Shown here in pieces: positions 49,620 through 59,362 of a stretch of 64,000 nt of DNA (positions are counted from its first letter, which is position 1; each line of letters begins with the position of its first letter). The stretch spans positions 3,060,674-3,124,673 of the forward strand of contig KB906724.1 of NCBI GenBank assembly GCA_000381565.1, written 5' to 3'. The notes under the pieces were generated by a model, which worked only from the letters and a program-made list of their open reading frames with translations, had not been told where the DNA came from and did not search any database. Position numbers and translations under genes: made by a program. The stretch is from Oxalobacteraceae bacterium AB_14. Lineage in GTDB: Bacteria; Pseudomonadota; Gammaproteobacteria; Burkholderiales; Burkholderiaceae_D.

Positions 49620-49753
49620 AAGATTATTGAGCCATTCTCATTGGTTAATTAAACAAGGATACCATCAGGCAAATATGTGTGCAGTCGTGCGTACCGGCTT
49701 CCTTATCTGAAGTAAAATAACAAATCGAAACATTTGCCATAGAGACACTATAC

Positions 49754-50905
49754 ATGGAAACATCGCAACGCATCGCCCGCTCCCAGCCGCTGGCAACCAC
49801 CGCAATGCACGGCCGGGTCGACGCCATGAAGGCGCGCGGCGAGGACGTGATTGACTTCTCCATCGCGATTTCGCATTTCCAGGCGCCGGAAAGCGTGCTG
49901 CAAGCGGTGCGCGACGGCCTGAAGCAACCCTCCCTGCCCTACACCACGGTCGGCGGCGACGCCGGCATCCGCGCCCGCCTGGCCGCCAAGGTCTCCAGCG
50001 AAAACGGCATCGCCGCCAGCGCCAGCGAAATCATCGTCACCAACGGCGCCAAGCAGGCCTTGTACCAGGCGCTGTACGTGATGGCCGATCCGGGCGACGC
50101 CGTCATCATCTTCAAGCCGCACTGGCCGGCCTACGTCACCACCTGCAAGCTGCTGGGACTGGAGCCGGTGCTGGTCGATTTGCCGGCCAGCGTCAGCGCC
50201 GAATTCCTCGACAGCCTGCCGCCGGCCAAGATCCTGATCATCAACAATCCGCACAACCCCACCGGCGGCGTGCTGCGGGCCGACGAAATCGAACGCATCG
50301 CCGTCTGGCTCAAGCGCACCGGCACCCGCGCCATCGTCGACGAGAGCTACGAAAAGCTGATCTTCGACGGCGTCCATACCAGCCTGGCCGCGCGGCCGGA
50401 CTGGCGGCAGATCGGCATCGTCAGCATCTATTCCGCCTCGCAGAGCTACGCGATGATGGGCTGGCGCGCCGGTTTCGCGGTGGCGCCGCCCCTCCTCGTC
50501 ACCGCGATGGAGACGCTGCAAGGCCCGATCACCGCCGCCGCGCCCATGCTGATCCAGCTGGCGCTCGCTTCCGCCTTCGAATCGGGCGAACCGGCGGCGA
50601 TGCTGCACGAATACCGCCAGCGTCGCGACCTGGTGCTCGACATGGTGCACGGCCTGCCCTGGCTGCGCATGCGCTGCCCGGCCTCCGGTCCCTACCTGTG
50701 GGGCGACGTCTCGGCGCTGACCATGGACACCGAACAATTCGCCGAGGAACTGCTGAACCAATACTCGGTGGCGCTGATGCCCGGCGACGCCTTGGGTGCG
50801 CCGGGCTTTATCCGCATCGGTTATATTTCGGATGACATCGCCACGCTGCGGCGCGGCGTCGAGGCGATCATCCTCTACGGCAACGCACGTTATCGGGCCC
50901 GTTAA
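49754..50905 (+). CDS. Class I/II aminotransferase-fold protein with the PLP lysine replaced by Gln
   Basis: A 383-residue fold type I PLP protein. The usual signatures are present: NGAKQALYQAL, PHWPAY, NNPHNPTGG, VDESYEKLIFDG (the Asp that binds the pyridine nitrogen) and GWRAGF with the phosphate-binding Arg. At the site of the Schiff-base lysine, however, IYSASQSYAMMGWRAGF has Gln230 (CAG at 50441-50443) where the family has Lys in a SxSK motif. One base change (AAG to CAG) accounts for it. Without the lysine, ordinary transamination should not work, so the protein may be inactive, moonlighting or use a different chemistry. Start by ATG; no Shine-Dalgarno sequence is seen. Confidence 0.88.
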   Translation: METSQRIARSQPLATTAMHGRVDAMKARGEDVIDFSIAISHFQAPESVLQAVRDGLKQPSLPYTTVGGDAGIRARLAAKVSSENGIAASASEIIVTNGAKQALYQALYVMADPGDAVIIFKPHWPAYVTTCKLLGLEPVLVDLPASVSAEFLDSLPPAKILIINNPHNPTGGVLRADEIERIAVWLKRTGTRAIVDESYEKLIFDGVHTSLAARPDWRQIGIVSIYSASQSYAMMGWRAGFAVAPPLLVTAMETLQGPITAAAPMLIQLALASAFESGEPAAMLHEYRQRRDLVLDMVHGLPWLRMRCPASGPYLWGDVSALTMDTEQFAEELLNQYSVALMPGDALGAPGFIRIGYISDDIATLRRGVEAIILYGNARYRAR

Positions 50906-50914
50906 GCACCCAGC

Positions 50915-53137
50915 ATGGCCTTTCTTCTCTTCCAACTCAACAGCCTGCGCAGCCGCCTGATCCTGCTGGTGGCGCTGGCGATCGCCCCCATCGCGGTGAT
51001 GACGCTCGTCAGCGGCGTGCGCGAACGCCAGCACGCGGTGCAGGTGGCGGAAGAGAACCTGCAACGCCTGACCAACCTGGCCGCCGCCAACGAAGCGCAG
51101 TCGATCGAGGGCGCGCGCCAGATCCTGCGCGACCTGGCCAGCATTCCCGACCTGCTGGGCGACCAGCAGCATTGCAGCCGCCTGCTGGCCAATATCCAGC
51201 GCCAGAATCCCGACTACGCCAACCTGGGCCTGATCCAGCTGAACGGCGACGTCACCTGCAGCGCCATCCCCTCGTCCACGCCGGTCAACCTGGCCGACCG
51301 CTCGCACTTCCGCCGCGCCGTGCACCTGCGCCGCTTCGTGGCCGGCGGCTATGTGTTCGGCCGCGTGATCCAGAAGCACACCGTCAACCTCACCTACCCG
51401 CTGCTCGGCGACCGCGACCAGGTCATGGCCGTGGTGTTCGCGGCGCTGGACCTGACCAAGCTGGATCGCTTCGTGGCCGACATCAAGCTGCCGCCCGGAT
51501 CGCTGCTGCTGACTTCCGACTCGGAAGGCAAGATCATTTCGCGCAAGCCCAACCCGGAGCTATGGTACGGCCAGATGGTGTGGCCGGCAATGCGGGCCGC
51601 CATGGCCGGCGAACCGGGCAAGCCGGTGCTGCTGACCGGACCGGATGGCGTCGAGCGCCTGCACCGCTTTGCCCGCGTCGGCAACAACGGCTTGTCCGAC
51701 TACACCGTGACCATCGGCATTCCGGCCGACGACATCACCGCCGCCGCCCGCCACGACCAGCTGCTCGACATGGTGGCGCTGGCCGTCACGCTGGCGCTGG
51801 CGCTGCTGGCGGCCTGGTTTGTCGGCGACGTGCTGGTGCTGCGCCGGGTCAAGCGCCTGGCCACCACCGCCAACAGCATCGCCTCCGGCACGCTGGGCGC
51901 GCGCAGCGGCATCGTCTACGGCAACGAGGAAATCAGCGAACTGGCGCGGGCGCTGGACGCGATGGCCGAGGCCCTGCAACAAAAGGAAATACAACACATG
52001 AAGGCGGAAAGCCAGCTGCGCCTGGCCGACCAGCGCAAGGATGAATTCCTGGCGATGCTGGCGCACGAACTGCGCAATCCGCTGGCGCCGATCAGCGCCG
52101 GCGCGCAGCTGCTGCAAAGCGGCCACGCCACCGCCGCGGCGGTCGAGCGCACGGCCGGCATCATCGTGCGCCAGGTGCACCACATGACGCGCCTGGTCGA
52201 CGACCTGCTCGACGTCTCGCGCGTGACGCGCGGACTGGTGACGGTGACGCGCGTGCCGCTCAACCTGGCCGACGTGGTGGCCGACGCCGTCGAACAGGCG
52301 GAGCCGCTATTCAAGGCCAAGCATCAGCATTTCGAGCTGTCGCTGCCCGAGGCGCCGCAGCAGGTCAGCGGCGACCACAAACGGCTGGTGCAGGTGCTGG
52401 TCAATGTGCTCAACAACGCGGCCAAGTACACCGCCGTCGACGGCACGATCAAGTTGTCGGTGCATGGCGGGGACGGCGTGGTGCGGCTGGTGGTCAGCGA
52501 TTCCGGCATCGGCATGGCGCCGGAGCTGCGCGCCCGCGTGTTCGAGTTGTTCGCCCAGGCCGACCGCAACCCCGATCGTTCGCAGGGCGGGCTGGGGCTG
52601 GGACTGGCGCTGGTCAAATCCCTGGTGGAGCTGCATGGCGGCAGCGTCTCAGCCGACAGTCCGGGCGAGCAGCAAGGCAGCACCTTCACCATCTCCCTGC
52701 CCGGCGGGCCAGGCCAGCCCGCACCGGCGGCTGCCGGCCCGTCCGCCGGCGCCGGCGCCAGGCTGCGCGTGCTGGTGGTGGATGATAACATCGACGCCGC
52801 GCAGACGCTGCAACTGCTGCTCGACGCCTCCGGCCACGAAGTGCTGGTCGCGCATACCGCGCTCGAAGCGCTGGAGATCGCCCAGCGCATGTCGCCGGAA
52901 CTATGCCTGCTCGATATCGGCCTGCCCGACCTCAGTGGCAACGAGCTGGCGCGCGGGCTGCGCGCGCTGCCGCAGACGGCCAACGCCACGCTGGTGGCGG
53001 TGACCGGCTACGGCAGCCGCGAAGACCGCGACCTGGCCAGCGAAGCAGGCTTCGACCACTACTTCGTCAAGCCGGTCGATGTCGAAGCGCTGCTGGCGTT
53101 GATCGGAAAATTATCTCCGGCTACTCCCACGACCTAG
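50915..53137 (+). CDS. Hybrid sensor histidine kinase (Cache-HAMP-HisKA-HATPase-REC)
   Basis: A 740-residue membrane kinase. Membrane segments at about 14-35 and 285-308 flank a periplasmic Cache-type sensor; HAMP follows, a short coiled coil, then HisKA with the phosphoryl His384 in EFLAMLAHELRNPLAP, HATPase with N-box NVLNNAAKY, G-box DSGIGM and GLGLGLALVKSLVELHGG, and a C-terminal REC domain (about 615-735) with Asp667 (LLDIGLPDLS) as receiver residue and Lys in FVKPVD. The output partner is not encoded alongside. It starts nine bases after the aminotransferase-like gene and may be co-transcribed with it. The 3' end overlaps the convergent binding-protein gene by 17 bases. Confidence 0.95.
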   Translation: MAFLLFQLNSLRSRLILLVALAIAPIAVMTLVSGVRERQHAVQVAEENLQRLTNLAAANEAQSIEGARQILRDLASIPDLLGDQQHCSRLLANIQRQNPDYANLGLIQLNGDVTCSAIPSSTPVNLADRSHFRRAVHLRRFVAGGYVFGRVIQKHTVNLTYPLLGDRDQVMAVVFAALDLTKLDRFVADIKLPPGSLLLTSDSEGKIISRKPNPELWYGQMVWPAMRAAMAGEPGKPVLLTGPDGVERLHRFARVGNNGLSDYTVTIGIPADDITAAARHDQLLDMVALAVTLALALLAAWFVGDVLVLRRVKRLATTANSIASGTLGARSGIVYGNEEISELARALDAMAEALQQKEIQHMKAESQLRLADQRKDEFLAMLAHELRNPLAPISAGAQLLQSGHATAAAVERTAGIIVRQVHHMTRLVDDLLDVSRVTRGLVTVTRVPLNLADVVADAVEQAEPLFKAKHQHFELSLPEAPQQVSGDHKRLVQVLVNVLNNAAKYTAVDGTIKLSVHGGDGVVRLVVSDSGIGMAPELRARVFELFAQADRNPDRSQGGLGLGLALVKSLVELHGGSVSADSPGEQQGSTFTISLPGGPGQPAPAAAGPSAGAGARLRVLVVDDNIDAAQTLQLLLDASGHEVLVAHTALEALEIAQRMSPELCLLDIGLPDLSGNELARGLRALPQTANATLVAVTGYGSREDRDLASEAGFDHYFVKPVDVEALLALIGKLSPATPTT

Positions 53138-53900
53138 CGATGCGCTCGAGCTCTCCGCTTTTTTCCAGCGTCTGCAAGGCTGTGCGCAGGCGCTCGGCCA
53201 CCGCCGGATCGACCTGCTTGCCGACGACGAAATACAAAGGGCTGACAGCCATGATGGTCGGCAGTATCTTGAGTTTGGCGGCCATGCCTGAACGGTCGAG
53301 CACCGCCTGCAGACCCGGCGTCCGATGGAAGAAGAAGCGGCCCCGGTGGGCCAGCAGCTTCTGCAGGTTGAGCTTCGGGTCCGAAGCGCTGGCGTCGATC
53401 TGCGCCACGCCGGCCGCTTCCAGCACCGTCACGCCGGCGAAGCCGCGATTGGCCAGCACCACATTGTCCGGCGCCAGCTTGCGCAGGTCGTCCCAGTTGG
53501 CGATCAGCGCGGTGTCGTCGCTGCGCGCGACCAGGTGGTAGCGGATCGAGAACAGCGGCGGTCCGACAAATGCGTATTTCCTGTCCCGTTCGGGCGAATG
53601 CGAGAGACCGCAGGAAGCATCCTGCACGCCGCGGTCCAAGCCGGAGTATATGCGCGGCAAGGGCTGCCAGGACTGGTCGCCGGTGAACTTCAGGCCGGGA
53701 TCGAGCTTTTCCACGGCGCGCATGATGTCGACGCAGATGCCGACCACGCGCCCGCCCGCCGCGCCGGCGTTCTGGAATTTTGGCTCGGTGCCCTGCTGCG
53801 CCGCAGTACGGATTTCGGTGGCGGCCACGCCGCCCCCGGCCGTCGACAGCAAGGACAGCACAGCACTGAGTACAACAACCCTGGTCGGCGCACGTAGCAT
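53121..53900 (-). CDS. Periplasmic solute-binding protein, amino-acid (SBP_bac_3) type
   Basis: A 259-residue exported protein with a signal peptide (VVVLSAVLSLLSTAGGGVAA) and a cluster 3 binding fold: GRVVGICVDIMRAVEKLDPGLKF, DASCGLSHSPERDRKYAFVGPPLFSIRYHLVARSDD and WDDLRKLAPDNVVLANRGFAG. Such proteins bind polar amino acids or act as sensing modules. No transporter genes follow. A promoter with a -10 six bases before the ATG suggests a leaderless mRNA. Confidence 0.9.
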   Translation of the reverse strand: MLRAPTRVVVLSAVLSLLSTAGGGVAATEIRTAAQQGTEPKFQNAGAAGGRVVGICVDIMRAVEKLDPGLKFTGDQSWQPLPRIYSGLDRGVQDASCGLSHSPERDRKYAFVGPPLFSIRYHLVARSDDTALIANWDDLRKLAPDNVVLANRGFAGVTVLEAAGVAQIDASASDPKLNLQKLLAHRGRFFFHRTPGLQAVLDRSGMAAKLKILPTIMAVSPLYFVVGKQVDPAVAERLRTALQTLEKSGELERIARSWE

Positions 53901-53906
53901 CGGCCC

Positions 53907-53935
53907 ATTGTAGCGCGCCGTTACCGCGTCGTCAC
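53907..53935 (-). promoter_or_regulatory. Promoter of the solute-binding gene, start codon at +1
   Basis: On the minus strand GTGACG (53930-53935) and TACAAT (53907-53912) are separated by 17 bases; six further bases lead to the ATG at 53900. This predicts transcription from the first base of the start codon. Small CGGC/GCCG arms flank the -10. Confidence 0.55.
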
Positions 53936-53962
53936 CAAATTGACGACGCGGGGGGGCCGGAC

Positions 53963-55975
53963 TCAGAACCGGATAATTTTCAGCCGTGTGGTTTTGCCGT
54001 AGTGTTCATCGAAGCCGTACACCTCGATCCGCACCTTGCCGCTGGCATGCACCTTGACCAGCGCCCAGGCGTAGGTCCGATCCTGCGGATTGCGGCTGTC
54101 CCCGGCCTTGGCGCTGAACGGCGAACCACCGGAGCCCACCCTCGTCAACTGCGACTGGCTGGTCTGGTTGCCATCCGGCCCGCCCACCGGCGGCGCGTTG
54201 GCGGCGTCGAAGGCGCCGGCCTCGATGCCGGTGACGGCCTTCCAGCGGGCGGTGTCCAGTATCAGGTCACCCATGCTTTCGCGCCACAGCTGTTCGTTTT
54301 CGAGACGCGCGGTCTTGATGGTCTTGCCGGCGGCGTCCGTGCCCTTGAACTGCCTTGCATGGTTGCCGGGCCGCCTGGATCTCGCGCAGGATGCGCGACA
54401 AGTCGCGGGTGTCTTGCAGGTAGACCTTGGCGATCAGCGAGCCATACAGGCCGTGGTCCTTGTACAGCAGGCCCAGTGCGGCGGTCGATTTCGGCGCCTT
54501 GGCGACCTGCAGGCCGGTGTCCTTGGCTTCGGCCTTGTTGACCGAACCGTTGGCGTGCAGCGCGAAGACGCTGCCGACGTAATACGTGGCCGCGCCTTCG
54601 ACACCCTTGTAGACCACGCCGCCCTGGTTGCAGTAGACCAGGTCATTGCCGCTGCCGGTCGAGGCGATCTTGTTGTTGAAATCGATGTAGCAGATGTCCG
54701 CATCGAAGGTCAGGCTGCCCGACTGGTGCACGGTGCCCAGCTGGTAGTTGGTGGAGGTCTGCGGCTTGGGTGTGCTCAGGTTCGGGTTATTCACGTAGAA
54801 CATCGACAGCTCCGGCACCAGGAAGCCGCGCGCCACCTGGCCATAGGCCGACCACTGCTTGTTGACGGCGTAGTGCGCGGTCAGGAACGGCAAGCTGGTG
54901 GTGTAGGTCTGGTCGGCCTTGGTCGCAATGCGCGTGCCCTGGTTGACCAGCGCGTCCAGCGAGCGCTTGAAGTTGTCGTAGGCGTAGGTGTAGAGCGTGT
55001 TGTCGATCGCCCAGCCGCCGTCCAGCTTCGATTGCAGGCGGATGTATTCGAAGTCGGTGCGCTTGTCGTTGTAGTTGTAGCCGTAGTAGTTCTGGCTGGT
55101 CTTGTCGTTGTTGAGCGAGTAGTCCTTACCGTACCGCGCCACCTGGGCCAGCGCGACGCCGGCCTTGTCCGGCGCATGGCTGTGGATCTTGTTATAGGTA
55201 GAGAACGCCGTCAGCATGGTGTCCTTGCCCAGCGGTTTCTGCAACTTGAACTGGTAGTTGTCTTCCTTGACGCCGCTGTAGGTCTGGTAGCCGTCGCTGG
55301 TCAGGCGCGAGGCGTTGAACATCATGCGCGCTTCGCCGGACCGCTCCAGCTGGCCGGAGTCGATCTCCGCGCCGAGGATCCTGGTGTTCCAGCAACCGTA
55401 GGTGGCGTAAGGCGAAAAACGACATTCTGTCGCCAGCTCCTTCGATAACAGGTTGATCGAGCCGCCGAAGGTGGCTTGTACCAGGTTGCTGGCGTCGCCC
55501 GGTCCGCGCTAGAGCACCATGCCGCCGATGATACGGGCCGGGAAGCAGGAGGCCGAGTGGTGGGTGGGATTGCTGGTGTCGCCGAAGGGAATGCCGTCGT
55601 AGGTGATGTTGTATTCGCCGTCCTGGAAGCCGCGCAGCGTGACCTTCGATTCGCCCAGCCCAGGGCCGTTGGACGACAGGCCCGAGCCCACGCTCGGCGC
55701 GATGCGCGCCACCGCGTTGAAGTCCGCCAGCGGCGTGACCGCCTGTTCGATGAAGGTCGCGGTGATGATGGGCTGCGGCTGCGTGGCCTTGAGCGCGGAC
55801 GGCACCAGCGCCCGGTTGGCGGCGTTGGAGCCGGTGATCACCACGCGGCTTTTGATCGCTTCCGAATCCAGCGCGGTATTCGATACCGGGACATCCTCGA
55901 TGGCCGGCGCGGCGGTTTGCGCGGAACGTGGGCCGCCATGGTCGACACGATCAAGTGCTGCTTCGGATTCTTCAT
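53963..55975 (-). pseudogene. Decayed TonB-dependent receptor joined to the C-terminal remnant of another gene
   Basis: A receptor broken at three places. (1) The signal peptide MKNPKQHLIVSTMAAHV (start 55975) is in another frame from the plug, so a frameshift lies near 55922-55936. (2) The plug (VVITGSNAANRALVPSA..., VTLRGFQDGEYNITYDGIPFGD) runs into a TAG stop at 55511-55509, exactly where receptors have the aromatic or acidic residue before RGPGDASN; the same frame continues open as barrel down to about 54380. (3) Near 54365 the frame shifts and reads into KTIKTARLENEQLWRE..., with a C-terminal part (VHASGKVRIEVYGFDEHYGK) that does not look like a receptor barrel and may be the tail of a phosphoesterase-like gene once located downstream. 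A deletion that joined the two genes is the simplest reading. Confidence 0.8.
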
Positions 55976-56136
55976 AGGACTTTCCAGTTTGCGGGGGTGT
56001 GAAAACCGGAAAGTCCAAGAACAAATTATGGCAACATCATGAATCGCATTGATACACCTTTGCCCATGCACAGGCCAAATGGCGCACGACGGCGATTCCA
56101 CCAGAGAAAAAATTAACGCAGAATTAAACCCGGATC

Positions 56137-56151
56137 ATGAATGAAATTCAT
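56137..56151. repeat. A/T-rich dyad in the gap before the peroxidase operon
   Basis: ATGAAT (56137-56142) and ATTCAT (56146-56151) form a perfect inverted repeat with a 3-base centre. It lies between the dead receptor and the peroxidase operon and may be an operator of one of them; no known consensus fits. Confidence 0.3.
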
Positions 56152-56224
56152 AGTAAGTCACTATCCACGAGGAAAAATAAACCACAGTCGGCTGGCCGGA
56201 TTGGCATAAAACCAAGGCATCATG

Positions 56225-56243
56225 GATAATGCGAATTGTTGTC
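56225..56243. promoter_or_regulatory. Fur-like box before the di-heme peroxidase operon
   Basis: GATAATGCGAATTGTTGTC matches the Fur consensus GATAATGATAATCATTATC at 14 of 19 positions, including all of the first seven. It ends 24 bases before the start codon of the peroxidase-like gene, well placed to block transcription when iron is plentiful. Confidence 0.6.
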
Positions 56244-56267
56244 ATTCCCATTTACCGATAAAACCGC

Positions 56268-57491
56268 ATGCCTACACACTATTCCCGCGCCGCCCTCCTT
56301 CCCGCCGCCTTGCTGCTGGCCAGCCTGGCCGCGTGCAGCGGCGGTGGCGGCGGCTCCGCCGCGCCGTCGCCGACACCCGCGCCGCCCGTCGTTGAGGCAG
56401 GCCTTAGCCCGGCGGCCCAGCTGGGCGAACTGATTTTCAAGGACCAGTCGCTGTCGGCCTCCGGCAAGCAGTCGTGCGCCACCTGCCACAGCCCGGACAA
56501 CGCCCACGGCCCGGCCAACAAGCTGTCCGCGCAGCTGGGAGGCGCCAACGGCGACGTGCAGGGCTTCCGCGCCGCGCCGTCGCTGCGCTACCTGAACCAG
56601 AACCCGGCCTTCTTCTTCGCCAAGGACGGCACGCCGACCGGCGGCATCGACCGCGACGGCCGTGCGCAAAGCCTGGCGGAACAGGCCGAGCGGCCCTTCC
56701 TGGCGCCGCACGAAATGGCCAACGCCAGCAAGCAGGAGGTGATCGACAGGCTGAAGAAGGCACCGTATGTCGAACAGTTCCGCGCCCAATTCGGCGCCGC
56801 GATCCTGGACAACGCCGAACAGGCCTTCGGCCGCATGACCTTCGCGCTGCAAAAATATCAGCTGGAGGACCAGCACTTCCACCCCTTCGATTCCAAGTAC
56901 GACCAATTCCTGGCCGGTAAGGTGAAGCTGTCCGACCAGGAGCTGCGCGGCCTGGCGCTGTTCAACGATCCGGCCAAAGGCAATTGCATCGGCTGCCACA
57001 CCAGCGCGCGCGGGGCCGACGGCGCGGCGCCGCTGTTCACCGACTTCACGTTCGACAATCTCGGCGTGCCGCGCAACAAAAAGCTGGCGGCGACCGCCGA
57101 TCCGGCCTACTTCGACCTGGGCCTGTGCGGCCCCGACCGCACCGACCTGGCCGCGCGCGGCGACTTATGCGGCGCCTTCAAGGTGCCGACCTTGCGCAAC
57201 GTCGCCACCCGCCAGACCTTCTTCCACAACGGCGCCTTCGACAATCTGAAGGACGTCGTCGGCTTCTACGTGCGGCGCGACACCAATCCGGAAGAGTGGT
57301 ACCCGACCGGCGCCGACGGCGTGGTGCAGAAGTTTAACGACCTGCCGCCGCAATACCGCAAGAACGTCAACACCACCGAAGTGCCCTACAACCGCCAGCC
57401 CGGCATGGCGCCGGCGCTGTCGTCCGGCGAGATCGACGATGTCGTCAAATTCCTCGGCACGCTGACCGACGGCTACAAAACCAACCCTTAA
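56268..57491 (+). CDS. Di-heme cytochrome c peroxidase/MauG-family lipoprotein
   Basis: A 407-residue periplasmic lipoprotein (LAAC, Cys23) with a Gly/Ser/Pro linker. Two heme c motifs are present: CATCH at 70-74 and CIGCH at 240-244, the spacing of bacterial di-heme peroxidases and MauG. The C-terminal half has FKVPTLRNVATRQTFFHNGAFDNLKDVVGFY, the usual second-domain signature. Family members reduce peroxide or oxidise protein substrates. The gene heads a five-gene set with a Fur-like box, so a role in iron-starvation redox chemistry is inferred. No Shine-Dalgarno sequence is seen. Confidence 0.92.
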   Translation: MPTHYSRAALLPAALLLASLAACSGGGGGSAAPSPTPAPPVVEAGLSPAAQLGELIFKDQSLSASGKQSCATCHSPDNAHGPANKLSAQLGGANGDVQGFRAAPSLRYLNQNPAFFFAKDGTPTGGIDRDGRAQSLAEQAERPFLAPHEMANASKQEVIDRLKKAPYVEQFRAQFGAAILDNAEQAFGRMTFALQKYQLEDQHFHPFDSKYDQFLAGKVKLSDQELRGLALFNDPAKGNCIGCHTSARGADGAAPLFTDFTFDNLGVPRNKKLAATADPAYFDLGLCGPDRTDLAARGDLCGAFKVPTLRNVATRQTFFHNGAFDNLKDVVGFYVRRDTNPEEWYPTGADGVVQKFNDLPPQYRKNVNTTEVPYNRQPGMAPALSSGEIDDVVKFLGTLTDGYKTNP

Positions 57492-57507
57492 TCGCAGAGA
57501 CCTGAAC

Positions 57508-58824
57508 ATGAACAAGCACCTGATCGCCACAGCCCTCGCCGCCGCCTTCCTCGGCGCGCCCTTCGCCGCCACCGCTGGCGAGGCCGAACTGCTGGCCCGC
57601 ATCGACAAGATGGCCGCCGAACTGGAACAGCTGAAGGCCGAGCTGAAAGCCAGCGTCAAGAAAACCGAAGCGGTGGAACAACGCCAGCAGGCGCTGGCCT
57701 CGGCGCCGCCACCGGCCGCCGCGCGGGTCAGCGCGCCCGTGTCGCTGGCCGCAGTGGAAGTGCCGTCGGCGCCGGCCACCGTGTTCGGCGCCTACGGCGA
57801 AATCAACTACAACCGCCCGAGCAAGAACGCCAGCGGCGCGCAGGCCGACGTGCGCCGCGCCGTGATCGGCATCGAACACCGCTTCGATCCGAAGACCAAG
57901 ATGGTCGCCGAATTCGAATGGGAACACGCCGTCGTCTCGGCCGACGACAAGGGCGAGGCCGAAGTCGAACAGCTGTACGTTGAACGCGAATTCGGCAACG
58001 GCTTGCGCAGCAAGGTCGGCCTGTACCTGATTCCCATGGGCCTGTTGAACACCAACCACGAGCCGACCGCCTACTACGGCGTCGAGCGCAACTTCGTCGA
58101 GACCGCGATCATCCCGTCGACCTGGCGCGAAGTGGGCGTGAGCCTGTCGGGCGACACCGCCAACGGCTTGAGCTGGGACACCGGCGTCACCACCGGCTTC
58201 GACCTGGGCAAATGGGACGCCGCCGGCAGCGACGGCCGCGAATCGCCGCTCGGCTCCATCCACCAGGAAGGCCAGCAGGCCAAGTCGCGCGACCTGAGCG
58301 TGCACGCGGCGCTGAACTGGCGCGGCGTGCCGGGCCTGCTGGTGGGCGGCGCCATCTTCACCGGCAAGGCCGGCCACAAGGCCGACGGCTTCACCGCCAA
58401 CGACGCCCGCGTCACGATGGTCGACCTGCACACCCGCTACACGCCGGGCCGCTGGGACCTGTCGGCCTTGTACGCGCGCGGCCAGATCAGCAACACCGAG
58501 GCGCTCAACGAGACCCTGGCCGGCAATCCGACGCCGGTGCCGCAAAGCTTCGCCGGCTGGTACACCCAGGCCGCCTACCGCCTGCTGCAAGCGGGCGACT
58601 ACACGCTCAGTCCTTTCGCGCGCTACGAGCAGTTCAACACCGCCAGGAGCTATGCCGCCGTGCCGCAGGGCCTGGGCGTGGCGGCCTCGCCGGACGAAAA
58701 AGTCACCACCGTCGGCGCCAACCTGAAGGTCGGCGAAGGCGTGGTGCTGAAGGCCGATTACCAGTGGTTCAAGGAGGACAAGTCGCGCGACCGCCTGAAC
58801 CTGGGCATGGGCTTCGCATACTGA
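57508..58824 (+). CDS. Outer-membrane porin with N-terminal coiled coil
   Basis: A 438-residue porin with signal peptide MNKHLIATALAAAFLGAPFAATAG, a coiled coil (about 25-60, ELLARIDKMAAELEQLKAEL), an Ala/Pro linker and an amphipathic beta-barrel ending in the aromatic signal LGMGFAY. It resembles phosphate-selective-type porins by layout. Its gene starts 16 bases after the peroxidase gene and ends one base before the FMN-binding gene, so co-expression is almost certain. It probably admits a small anionic or chelated substrate (inference). Confidence 0.87.
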   Translation: MNKHLIATALAAAFLGAPFAATAGEAELLARIDKMAAELEQLKAELKASVKKTEAVEQRQQALASAPPPAAARVSAPVSLAAVEVPSAPATVFGAYGEINYNRPSKNASGAQADVRRAVIGIEHRFDPKTKMVAEFEWEHAVVSADDKGEAEVEQLYVEREFGNGLRSKVGLYLIPMGLLNTNHEPTAYYGVERNFVETAIIPSTWREVGVSLSGDTANGLSWDTGVTTGFDLGKWDAAGSDGRESPLGSIHQEGQQAKSRDLSVHAALNWRGVPGLLVGGAIFTGKAGHKADGFTANDARVTMVDLHTRYTPGRWDLSALYARGQISNTEALNETLAGNPTPVPQSFAGWYTQAAYRLLQAGDYTLSPFARYEQFNTARSYAAVPQGLGVAASPDEKVTTVGANLKVGEGVVLKADYQWFKEDKSRDRLNLGMGFAY

Positions 58825-58825
58825 T

Positions 58826-59362
58826 ATGCGCTACCGACTCTGGATACCTCTGGCGGCATGCGCCGCCGGCGCGCCCGCCTTCGCGGCGCAGTACCTGAAC
58901 GCGGAACAGGCGCAGAAGCTGATGTTCCCGGAGGCGAGCGCCTTCCGCGAACAGGACCTGGCGCTGTCGCTGCCGCAGATGCAGCAGGTGGAAAAGCTGG
59001 CGGGGCTGGCGGCGCGCTCGGTCAACTGGCGCGTGGTGGGCGCCTACAGCGGCGACAAGCTGCTGGGCTACATGGTGCTCGACGACGTGATCGGCAAGTT
59101 CGAGCTGATCTCGTATGCGGTTGGCCTCAATCCCGACGCCAGCGTGCGCCAGGTCGAGATCCTGAGCTACCGCGAAAGCCACGGCGGCGAGATCCGCCTG
59201 CCGGCCTGGCGCCGCCAGTTCACCGGCAAGTCCGCGCAAACGGGCGGCCTGGCGGTGGGCGACGGCATCGCCAACATCAGCGGCGCCACCCTGTCCTGCA
59301 CCCACCTGACCGACGGCGTGCGGCGCATCGCCGCCGTCGCCCAGGTGGCGCTGAAAAAATGA
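58826..59362 (+). CDS. Periplasmic FMN-binding protein with a covalent-flavin motif
   Basis: A 178-residue protein with a signal peptide (MRYRLWIPLAACAAGAPAFAAQ). The C-terminal FMN-binding domain has the flavinylation motif SGATLS in GIANISGATLSCTH, where the Thr accepts FMN through a phosphoester bond made by ApbE. The next gene encodes an ApbE-family enzyme, and the two overlap (ATGA at 59359-59362), which strongly supports the assignment. It should act as a periplasmic electron carrier or flavoprotein reductase. Confidence 0.9.
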   Translation: MRYRLWIPLAACAAGAPAFAAQYLNAEQAQKLMFPEASAFREQDLALSLPQMQQVEKLAGLAARSVNWRVVGAYSGDKLLGYMVLDDVIGKFELISYAVGLNPDASVRQVEILSYRESHGGEIRLPAWRRQFTGKSAQTGGLAVGDGIANISGATLSCTHLTDGVRRIAAVAQVALKK

